This document shows, piece after piece, positions 14,379-21,067 of a stretch of 21,067 nt of DNA. The position numbers and the translations under genes were made by a program. The DNA lies in contig JAPLAJ010000137.1 in the NCBI GenBank assembly GCA_026393335.1, positions 1 through 21,067 of the forward strand, given 5' to 3'. The DNA is from Rhodoluna sp. Lineage in GTDB: Bacteria > Actinomycetota > Actinomycetes > Actinomycetales > Microbacteriaceae. A model generated the notes under the pieces. The model was not told the DNA's origin. It saw only the letters and a list, made by a program, of their open reading frames with translations, and did not search any database. The stretch's first letter is position 1. Each line of letters begins with the position of its first letter.

Positions 14379-14918
14379 GTGAGTTCACGTACCGTCTTAG
14401 ACGCTCCAGATATAGAGCGAGCTATAGTCCGCATCTCTCATGAGATCGTAGAAGCCAACCAGGGCACATCAAATCTTCTTATTTTAGGCATTCCTACGCG
14501 TGGTGTTTTCTTAGCCAATCGAATCGCTCAGTCAATAGCAAAGAATTACCCAGACTTTGATCTAATTACTTCAGTTGGCAAACTCGATGTGACCATGTTC
14601 AGGGATGACCTCGCATCACGTCCTAATAAGCAAGTCACTGCCACCTTTATTCCAACGCAATCCCTAGAGAATCTGACAGTTGTTCTCGTTGACGATGTTC
14701 TCTTTAGCGGTAGAACAGTTCGTGCAGCGCTTGACGCCTTGGTTTCCTACGGAAGACCAAAAGCTGTGCGCCTAGCAGTGTTAGTTGATAGAGGTCACAG
14801 AGAACTTCCTATCAGAGCAGATTTTGTTGGGAAGAACCTGCCTACAAGTTTCTCGGAGCGAATCTATGTAAAGCTCACTGAAAGCGACGATGAGCAGTCA
14901 GTGGTGATCGAGCAATGA
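14379..14918 (+). CDS. pyrR: Bifunctional pyr operon regulator / uracil phosphoribosyltransferase PyrR
   Basis: This is a 179-residue protein from the chosen start. The PRPP-binding loop VVLVDDVLFSGRT (about 101-113) and SVGKLDVTMFRDDL (about 65-78) identify PyrR of the type I phosphoribosyltransferase fold. It binds pyr mRNA in response to UMP and has weak uracil phosphoribosyltransferase activity. I chose GTG at 14379 because a perfect AAGGAGGT (14367-14374) lies four to five bases upstream; the earlier in-frame GTG at 14373 is inside that ribosome-binding site and is unlikely. The leader carries a predicted PyrR-binding hairpin, implying autoregulation. The 3' end overlaps pyrB by ATGA (14915-14918). 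Confidence 0.95.
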   Translation: MSSRTVLDAPDIERAIVRISHEIVEANQGTSNLLILGIPTRGVFLANRIAQSIAKNYPDFDLITSVGKLDVTMFRDDLASRPNKQVTATFIPTQSLENLTVVLVDDVLFSGRTVRAALDALVSYGRPKAVRLAVLVDRGHRELPIRADFVGKNLPTSFSERIYVKLTESDDEQSVVIEQ

Positions 14919-15862
14919 AGCATTTACTAAGCGCAGGCGATCTTTCATTTGATGAGACATTAGAAATATTGAATCTCTCACTAGAGATGCAAGGTGTGAA
15001 TTCTCGCGATGTAAAGAAGCTTCCTGCTCTCAATGGTCGTACTGTTGCCAACCTTTTCTTTGAAGATTCAACCCGCACTAGGTTCTCCTTTGAAATTGCT
15101 GCCAAGCGGTTATCAGCGGATGTTGTTAACTTCACTGCTAAAGGTTCATCTGTGAGTAAGGGTGAGTCACTAAAAGACACTGTGCTAACCCTAGAAGCTA
15201 TGGGTATTGAAGCACTTATAGTGCGTCACCATCACAGCGGAGCAGCAAACACAATTGCGCAAGCTAATTGGTCTAAGGCAACTGTTATCAACGCTGGTGA
15301 TGGAACACACCAACATCCAACTCAGGCTCTAACAGATGCTCTAACAATCAGACAATCACTCAAGGGCCTGACAGACAACGGGGATCTAAAAGGTATCCGC
15401 GTTCTCATTGTTGGCGACATTCTTCACAGCCGCGTAGCACGCTCAAACATTGATCTATTGAAGACCCTAGGCGCTTACGTGGCCCTTGCAGGTCCAGCAA
15501 CACTTCTACCTTCCTCAGCGACATTACTTGCTGATGCGATTTACCACAATCTAGATGAGGCCCTTGCCTCCGGATTCGATGTTGTGATGATGCTTCGTAT
15601 GCAGATGGAACGCATGAATTCATCTTTTGTACCTAATGCGATTGAATACTCGACTCTGTGGGGCCTATCTGCAGAGAGGTTCTCAGGTTTGAGTTCTTCA
15701 ACGCTAATAATGCATCCAGGCCCAATGAACCGAGGTTTAGAGATTTCATCAGAGGCAGCTGACTCGGCACAATCAAGGATTGTTGCTCAAGTTGCTAATG
15801 GTGTTGCAGTTCGCATGGCAGTTCTATATAAGTTACTAGCTCAAGAATCGGGTGCTAAATGA
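14915..15862 (+). CDS. pyrB: Aspartate carbamoyltransferase catalytic subunit
   Basis: This 315-residue cytoplasmic enzyme joins carbamoyl phosphate and aspartate to give N-carbamoyl-aspartate. The carbamoyl-phosphate loop FFEDSTRTRFSFE (48-60) is exact, followed by VSKGESLKDT, HPTQAL in the 130s, LRMQMERM and the C-terminal MHPGPMNRGLEI. No regulatory pyrI gene is adjacent, which is normal outside enterobacteria. It overlaps both pyrR and pyrC by four bases (ATGA), so the whole series is likely translated in a coupled way and PyrR repression at the first ribosome-binding site could extend downstream. Confidence 0.97.
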   Translation: MKHLLSAGDLSFDETLEILNLSLEMQGVNSRDVKKLPALNGRTVANLFFEDSTRTRFSFEIAAKRLSADVVNFTAKGSSVSKGESLKDTVLTLEAMGIEALIVRHHHSGAANTIAQANWSKATVINAGDGTHQHPTQALTDALTIRQSLKGLTDNGDLKGIRVLIVGDILHSRVARSNIDLLKTLGAYVALAGPATLLPSSATLLADAIYHNLDEALASGFDVVMMLRMQMERMNSSFVPNAIEYSTLWGLSAERFSGLSSSTLIMHPGPMNRGLEISSEAADSAQSRIVAQVANGVAVRMAVLYKLLAQESGAK

Positions 15863-17169
15863 AAAACAAGGGAACCATCTTCACTAACGTCCAGTTATCT
15901 GATGGGACAACAACAAACATCACAGTTTCTGGAGAAATGATTTCATATGTGGGCAAGGACATAGACAGCTCTCTTGATGTTGTTGATTGCTCAGGCCTAA
16001 TTGCTCTTAGTGGCTTTGTTGATCTGCACACACACCTCAGAGAACCAGGTTTCGAGCAGAGCGAGACCATTCTTACTGGAAGCAGAGCTGCTGCTAAGGG
16101 TGGGTTCACCTGTGTACACCCAATGGCAAACACTAATCCTGTTGCAGATAACTCAGCAGTAGTTGAGCAAGTGTTCGCTCTAGGCCATTCAGCTGGCTAT
16201 GTTCAGGTGCAACCAATCGGAGCAGTAACAGCAAATCTTGAAGGAAAGAACCTTGCTGACCTTGGCAAGATGAATGCATCGGCTGCCAAGGTTAATGTGT
16301 TCAGCGATGATGGCAAGTGTGTAAGTGATTCTTTGGTTATGCGCAGAGCACTCGAATACGTGAAAGCCTTTGATGGAGTGATTGCTCAGCACGCTCAGGA
16401 CCCACAGCTAACAGTGAATGCGCAAATGAACGAGAGTGCTTTATCGCTGAAGCTCGGGCTAACCGGGTGGCCAGCAGTTGCTGAGGAGGCAATCATTGCC
16501 AGAGATGTATTGCTTACAGAAGAAGTGGGTTCAAGACTTCATGTCTGTCACGTTTCGACAAAAGGTTCAGTGGAGGTTATCCGTTGGGCCAAGTCAAGAG
16601 GAATCAATGTCACGGCTGAGGTCACACCTCACCACCTCATCCTCACAGAGGACCTTGTTTCAAGTTATAACCCAATCTATAAAGTCAATCCACCGCTGAG
16701 GTCTCAGGAAGATGTTTTAGCTTTGAGAATGGCAGTAGCTGATGGAACTATCGACATAGTTGCTACCGACCATGCTCCACACACAGCTGACAACAAAGAT
16801 TGCGAGTGGGGAGAGGCAGCCTTTGGAATGATCGGTCTCGAAACAGCCGCAGCGATTGTCAAGACTACATTGATTGACTCAGGCCTTATCAACTGGAGCA
16901 GGTTCGAAGAGCTGCTCTCGGCTAACCCTGCTTCAATCAGCAGGATAAACAACCAGGGGCAGAAAATTGAGCAAGGCTCATTCGCCAACATTGTGTTCTT
17001 CGACCCTAAATCAGAGTTTGTAGTTGACGCAGCAACAGAAAGCAAGAGCTCCAATAATCCATACATCGGCATGAAGCTAAGTGGAAGCGTTGTGCACACA
17101 CTATTCAGAGGTGCCTTCACGGTCAAAGATTCGCAAGTTCAAGAGATAGGAAACACTAATGCCCATTAG
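15859..17169 (+). CDS. pyrC: Dihydroorotase, class I
   Basis: This 436-residue zinc amidohydrolase cyclises carbamoyl-aspartate to dihydroorotate. The metal site is complete: HTHLRE (H57, H59), the FSDDGK motif (149-153) with the bridging Asp, H178 in AQHAQD, H231 in CHVST, and D304 in ATDHAPH. HPMANTNPVADN and VNPPLRSQED are further family markers. The length and DDGK motif place it in the class I group found in Gram-positive bacteria. It overlaps pyrB by four bases and carA by eleven. Many actinobacteria have a small membrane-protein gene between pyrC and carA; it is absent here. Confidence 0.97.
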   Translation: MKNKGTIFTNVQLSDGTTTNITVSGEMISYVGKDIDSSLDVVDCSGLIALSGFVDLHTHLREPGFEQSETILTGSRAAAKGGFTCVHPMANTNPVADNSAVVEQVFALGHSAGYVQVQPIGAVTANLEGKNLADLGKMNASAAKVNVFSDDGKCVSDSLVMRRALEYVKAFDGVIAQHAQDPQLTVNAQMNESALSLKLGLTGWPAVAEEAIIARDVLLTEEVGSRLHVCHVSTKGSVEVIRWAKSRGINVTAEVTPHHLILTEDLVSSYNPIYKVNPPLRSQEDVLALRMAVADGTIDIVATDHAPHTADNKDCEWGEAAFGMIGLETAAAIVKTTLIDSGLINWSRFEELLSANPASISRINNQGQKIEQGSFANIVFFDPKSEFVVDAATESKSSNNPYIGMKLSGSVVHTLFRGAFTVKDSQVQEIGNTNAH

Positions 17170-18307
17170 AAATCGATCCGCGTTACTAGTTCTTGAAGAT
17201 GGGAAAGTATTCAAGGGTGTTCCTTTTGGAAAAACAGGGACAACTCTTGGTGAAATAGTTTTCGCAACCGGCATGTCTGGTTACCAAGAGACTCTCACTG
17301 ATCCTTCATACGCTGGTCAGATTGTTGTCCAGACAGCCCCTCACATTGGCAATACAGGAATGAACAGCAAAGATGAAGAGTCAGACAAGATCTGGGTTTC
17401 TGGCTACGTTGTTCGAGATGTTAGTCGTGTTGTATCAAATTTCAGATCAGAGCGTTCACTTGAAGATGATTTGAACAAAGACTCGGTTGTCGGAATTTCA
17501 GATCTTGATACCAGGGCGCTAACACTTCACCTGAGAGAAATTGGCGTTATGCGAGCTGGCATCTTCTCAGGTGCTGACGCCACAAAGCCACTAGTTGATT
17601 TGGTTGCTGAAGTTAGATCAGCTGCGAAGATGCAGGGACAATCGCTTAGCTCTGTAGTTTCCACAAAGGTTGCTTACGAAGTAGCACACAAGGGCGAGTA
17701 TGTAGGGAAAGTCGCAATTCTAGATCTTGGCATCAAGCACTCAACAATTGAAAACATGGTCGAACGTGGCCTCGATGTTGTTGTTTATCCTGCTGACTCT
17801 TCAGCTGATGTGCTCCTAACAGGTAATCCTGATGCAGTGTTCTATAGCAACGGACCAGGTGACCCCGAGACAGCTACGGAGCAAGTAAAGGTTCTGCAGG
17901 AAATTCTCTCGAAGAAAGTTCCATTCTTCGGCATCTGCTTTGGTAATCAACTACTAGGAAGAGCGTTGGGGTTCCAAACCTACAAACTCTCTTTCGGACA
18001 TCGTGGAATAAACCAACCTGTTTTGGATCGTCGTACTGGACGAGTAGAAGTTACAGCTCATAACCATGGTTTTGCAGTTCGAGTTGACGGGGGAGAGTAC
18101 GTTGACTCACCTGCAGGTTTTGGCCAGGTAAGAGTCAGTCACATTTGTCTAAATGATGATGTCGTTGAAGGTCTTGAGTGCCAAGACATTCCTGCTTACT
18201 CAGTTCAGTATCACCCAGAGGCAGCAGCTGGACCACACGATGCCAACTACCTATTTGATCGTCTGATTGAAATGATTCGCAACAACCAAGCAAAGAAAGC
18301 TATCTAA
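17159..18307 (+). CDS. carA: Carbamoyl-phosphate synthase small (glutaminase) chain
   Basis: This 382-residue protein hydrolyses glutamine and channels ammonia to CarB. The N-terminal CPSase domain (about 1-170) has GEIVFATGMSGYQETLTDPSY. The class I glutamine amidotransferase domain (about 183-370) has the nucleophile C260 in FGICFGNQLLG and the catalytic H352 and E354 in VQYHPEAAAGP, plus FGHRGINQPV and TAHNHGFAV. The ATG lies inside the end of pyrC (eleven-base overlap) with GATAGGA about seven bases upstream. The stop TAA shares one base with the carB ATG (TAATG, 18305-18309), so equal translation of the two subunits is likely. Confidence 0.97.
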   Translation: MPIRNRSALLVLEDGKVFKGVPFGKTGTTLGEIVFATGMSGYQETLTDPSYAGQIVVQTAPHIGNTGMNSKDEESDKIWVSGYVVRDVSRVVSNFRSERSLEDDLNKDSVVGISDLDTRALTLHLREIGVMRAGIFSGADATKPLVDLVAEVRSAAKMQGQSLSSVVSTKVAYEVAHKGEYVGKVAILDLGIKHSTIENMVERGLDVVVYPADSSADVLLTGNPDAVFYSNGPGDPETATEQVKVLQEILSKKVPFFGICFGNQLLGRALGFQTYKLSFGHRGINQPVLDRRTGRVEVTAHNHGFAVRVDGGEYVDSPAGFGQVRVSHICLNDDVVEGLECQDIPAYSVQYHPEAAAGPHDANYLFDRLIEMIRNNQAKKAI

Positions 18308-21067
18308 TGCCGCGCAGAGAAGACATCAAGAGTGTTCTAGTTATTGGCTCAGGGCCTATTGTCATCGGACAGGCCTGTGAGTTTGACTACTCAGGAACAC
18401 AGGCTTGCCGTGTGCTGAGAGCTGAAGGCATCAGAGTGATTTTGGTGAACAGCAATCCAGCAACAATCATGACTGACCCAGATTTCGCGGATGCCACATA
18501 CATCGAACCAATTACACCTCAGGTAATTGAAGCGATCATCGCCAAAGAAAAGCCTGACGCTATCCTTCCTACTCTTGGCGGGCAAACCGCTCTGAACGCT
18601 GCAATGTCTCTGCACGAGCTAGGCATTCTAGAGAAGTACAACGTAGAACTTATCGGAGCTAAAGTTTCAGCCATCAAGGCAGGTGAAGATCGACAATCCT
18701 TCAAGCAGTTAGTTCTAGATGCTGGAGCTGATGTTGCAAAGTCATACATCGCTCACACCATGGATGAAGTACTAGAAGGCGCTGCCAAACTGGGTTACCC
18801 GGTTGTAGTACGACCATCTTTCACTATGGGTGGATTAGGTTCTGGCTTTGCATACGACGAAAAAGACTTGAGAAGAATTGCTGGTGCAGGTCTCCAAGCA
18901 AGCCCAACCACAGAGGTTCTCCTAGAAGAATCAATAATGGGTTGGAAAGAGTATGAGCTAGAGCTCATGCGAGACACTGCTGATAACACGGTAGTTGTTT
19001 GCTCTATCGAAAACGTAGATCCTGTTGGCGTTCACACCGGAGACTCAATTACCGTTGCTCCTGCACTGACTCTTACTGACCGTGAATACCAACACATGCG
19101 AGACATTTCTATTGACATCATCAGAGCTGTAGGTGTTGATACTGGTGGCTGTAACATCCAGTTCGCAGTTGAGCCAAGCACAGGTCGGATCATCGTAATT
19201 GAGATGAACCCTAGGGTAAGTAGATCATCAGCATTAGCGTCAAAGGCAACTGGATTCCCGATTGCCAAGATTGCTGCAAAGCTTGCTATCGGTTACCGCC
19301 TGGATGAGATCCCTAATGACATTACTAAGGTAACCCCTGCATCCTTTGAACCAGCACTTGACTATGTGGTTGTGAAGGTTCCACGATTTGCATTCGAAAA
19401 GTTCCCTGCAGCAGATGCCACTCTCACCACCACAATGAAATCTGTTGGTGAGGCGATGGCCATTGGCAGAAACTATGCCCAGGCGCTGCAGAAAGCACTT
19501 AGAAGCTTAGAGCGCAGAGGATCATCTTTCCATTGGGGAAATCAGAAACTTTCTAAAGAGCAACTCATTGAATTATCCAAAGTTCCTACTGACGGACGGA
19601 TAGTAACTGTCCAACAGGCTCTACGATTTGGTGCTACCACGCAGGAAATCTTTGAAGCCACAAAGATCGACCCTTGGTTTATTGACCAGATAGTGCTTAT
19701 CAATGAAATCGCTGAAGAGATTCGTGACGCTTCTGATTTGGGTGAAGAGATCATGCTTTACGCGAAGTCCTTCGGCTTCAGTGACGCTCAGATTGCAGAA
19801 ATTAGAGAGCTAAGCGAATTTGATGTAAGAACGATTCGATACGCGCAAAACATCAGACCTGTCTACAAGACAGTTGATACTTGTGCAGGGGAGTTCCCAG
19901 CACTAACCCCTTATCACTACAGCACCTACGAGCAAGAGACTGAAGTTCGTGCCTCTGGTGCTGACAAAGTAGTAATCCTTGGATCAGGACCTAACCGTAT
20001 TGGCCAGGGAGTTGAATTCGATTACTCGTGTGTGCACGCGTCCTTTGCACTTCACGATGCAGGCTTTGAGACAGTGATGATAAACTGCAACCCTGAAACT
20101 GTTTCTACCGACTATGACACTAGCGACAGGCTTTACTTTGAACCGCTAACACTAGAGGATGTGCTTGAAGTTATTCACGCAGAGTCTGCAAGTGGGAACC
20201 TAGTTGGTGTTGTTGTCCAATTAGGTGGACAAACGGCTCTGGGCTTGGCTCAAGGTTTGGCAGCATATGGAATCCCAATCCTTGGAACAACACCGGATGC
20301 AATTGACCTAGCGGAAGAACGAGGCGCTTTCTCAAGAATTCTTGATGAAGCAGGTTTGATTTCTCCAGCTAATGGCACTGCAACAAGTCTCGACGAAGCA
20401 AAGGTAATCGCTGAAAGAATTGGTTTCCCTGTCTTAGTTAGACCATCCTTTGTTCTTGGTGGACGTGGAATGGAAATTGTTTACGACCAAAAATCACTAG
20501 AAGGTTATTTCGATAGAATCTCAGACCAAGCCATTGTTGGCCCTAAGCATCCTCTACTGGTTGACCGCTTCCTGGATGATGCTATCGAGATTGACATAGA
20601 CGCTCTCTATGACGGGGAGCAGCTGTATGTCGGTGGCGTTATGGAACACATTGAAGAAGCTGGCATCCACTCAGGGGACTCTTCTTGCACGCTTCCCCCA
20701 ATTACTTTGAGTCACACTCAAATCAATCGAGTTAGAGAAGCAACAGAGAAGATTGCTAAGGGCATTGGCGTAAAGGGCTTACTGAATGTTCAGTTTGCCT
20801 TGGCACACGATGTTCTCTATGTCCTCGAGGCTAACCCAAGAGCTTCTAGAACAGTTCCTTTTGTATCAAAGGCTCTTGGCATCACACTTGCTAAAGCTGC
20901 AGCACTAGTTATGGTCGGTTGGTCAATTGATGATCTGATCTCTGAAGGTCACCTGCCAGCTACCGATGGCACTCACATCCCAGAAACATCAGCTATCTCA
21001 GTCAAAGAAGCCGTTCTGCCTTTCAAGAGATTTGCTACCAAAGAAGGAAGATTCGTTGACTCTCTAC
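18307..21067 (+). CDS. carB: Carbamoyl-phosphate synthase large chain (3' truncated by window)
   Basis: The frame is open from ATG 18307 to the window edge, about 920 residues of an expected 1,050-1,110. The first half (PRREDIKSVLVIGSGPIVIGQACEFDYSG, then VVRPSFTMGGLGSG and the EMNPRVSRSSALASKATG ATP-grasp motif) makes carboxyphosphate. The second half repeats the pattern (VILGSGPNRIGQGVEFDYSC, VLVRPSFVLGGRGMEIVY, LEANPRASRTVPFVSKALG) and phosphorylates carbamate. An oligomerisation region lies between them (about 400-555). The C-terminal MGS-like allosteric domain, the usual site of UMP or ornithine control, is only just reached and lies mostly outside. The start shares one base with the carA stop. 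No frameshift or internal stop was seen in the parts I translated. Confidence 0.97.
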   Translation, partial: MPRREDIKSVLVIGSGPIVIGQACEFDYSGTQACRVLRAEGIRVILVNSNPATIMTDPDFADATYIEPITPQVIEAIIAKEKPDAILPTLGGQTALNAAMSLHELGILEKYNVELIGAKVSAIKAGEDRQSFKQLVLDAGADVAKSYIAHTMDEVLEGAAKLGYPVVVRPSFTMGGLGSGFAYDEKDLRRIAGAGLQASPTTEVLLEESIMGWKEYELELMRDTADNTVVVCSIENVDPVGVHTGDSITVAPALTLTDREYQHMRDISIDIIRAVGVDTGGCNIQFAVEPSTGRIIVIEMNPRVSRSSALASKATGFPIAKIAAKLAIGYRLDEIPNDITKVTPASFEPALDYVVVKVPRFAFEKFPAADATLTTTMKSVGEAMAIGRNYAQALQKALRSLERRGSSFHWGNQKLSKEQLIELSKVPTDGRIVTVQQALRFGATTQEIFEATKIDPWFIDQIVLINEIAEEIRDASDLGEEIMLYAKSFGFSDAQIAEIRELSEFDVRTIRYAQNIRPVYKTVDTCAGEFPALTPYHYSTYEQETEVRASGADKVVILGSGPNRIGQGVEFDYSCVHASFALHDAGFETVMINCNPETVSTDYDTSDRLYFEPLTLEDVLEVIHAESASGNLVGVVVQLGGQTALGLAQGLAAYGIPILGTTPDAIDLAEERGAFSRILDEAGLISPANGTATSLDEAKVIAERIGFPVLVRPSFVLGGRGMEIVYDQKSLEGYFDRISDQAIVGPKHPLLVDRFLDDAIEIDIDALYDGEQLYVGGVMEHIEEAGIHSGDSSCTLPPITLSHTQINRVREATEKIAKGIGVKGLLNVQFALAHDVLYVLEANPRASRTVPFVSKALGITLAKAAALVMVGWSIDDLISEGHLPATDGTHIPETSAISVKEAVLPFKRFATKEGRFVDSL

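Noticed and set aside
16704..17126. 140-residue minus-strand open frame inside pyrC
   Set aside because: It is antisense to highly conserved dihydroorotase motifs and has a low-complexity composition typical of shadow frames.
1..21067. CRISPR arrays, insertion sequences, tRNA genes, phage or toxin-antitoxin modules
   Set aside because: No direct-repeat arrays, transposase motifs, cloverleaf signatures or accessory-type genes were seen when reading both strands; all space is taken by core genes.

Overview
This window looks like ordinary core chromosome from a small, compact, relatively low-GC actinobacterium. The actinobacterial assignment rests on several things: the RelA ACT tail, a DUF349 protein and a membrane-anchored cyclophilin beside rarA, a cysteine-free S4, the order rpsD-DUF948-small membrane protein-alaS-ruvX-mltG-aroE-aroC-aroK-aroB, a type II dehydroquinase, an EF-P with a PGKGP loop, and nusB-pyrR-pyrB-pyrC-carA-carB. 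The base composition is below 50% GC by eye and AGA arginine codons are common. Both are unusual for the phylum and fit streamlined freshwater lineages such as the Luna-type Microbacteriaceae (inference; no database was consulted). I see no mobile element, CRISPR array, tRNA, rRNA or phage gene, and no gene-free stretch longer than about 160 bases.

Layout. Positions 1-213 hold the last 70 residues of a RelA/SpoT (p)ppGpp enzyme. It runs head-on into a minus-strand pair (a membrane cyclophilin, then a DUF349 protein, 2275-210), and the two opposing genes share one CTAG as their stop codons. A 64-base divergent gap at 2276-2339 carries back-to-back promoter candidates; rarA appears to be transcribed as a leaderless mRNA. 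From 2340 to the right edge all genes are on the plus strand: rarA, rpsD, a DUF948 protein, a 66-residue membrane protein, alaS, ruvX, mltG, then the shikimate block aroE-aroC-aroK-aroB-aroQ, then efp and nusB, and finally the pyrimidine operon pyrR-pyrB-pyrC-carA-carB (carB is cut by the window end). Most junctions overlap by 1-11 bases or are nearly abutting.

Function. The aro block supplies five of the seven steps from DAHP to chorismate. The pyr block supplies carbamoyl phosphate, carbamoyl aspartate and dihydroorotate, the first three steps of UMP synthesis, together with the regulator PyrR. Translation genes (rpsD, alaS, efp) and transcription or repair genes (nusB, rarA, ruvX) are interleaved.

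The most informative non-coding signal is the pyrR leader at about 14320-14378. It has a TAGAAT -10 box, a near-exact PyrR-binding loop (GTCCTGTGAGGC), and a folding in which the Shine-Dalgarno sequence forms one strand of the lower stem. This predicts translational rather than attenuator control of the pyr operon. I did not find a convincing new biological system here; the remaining findings concern gene junctions, leaderless starts and lineage-specific gene losses.
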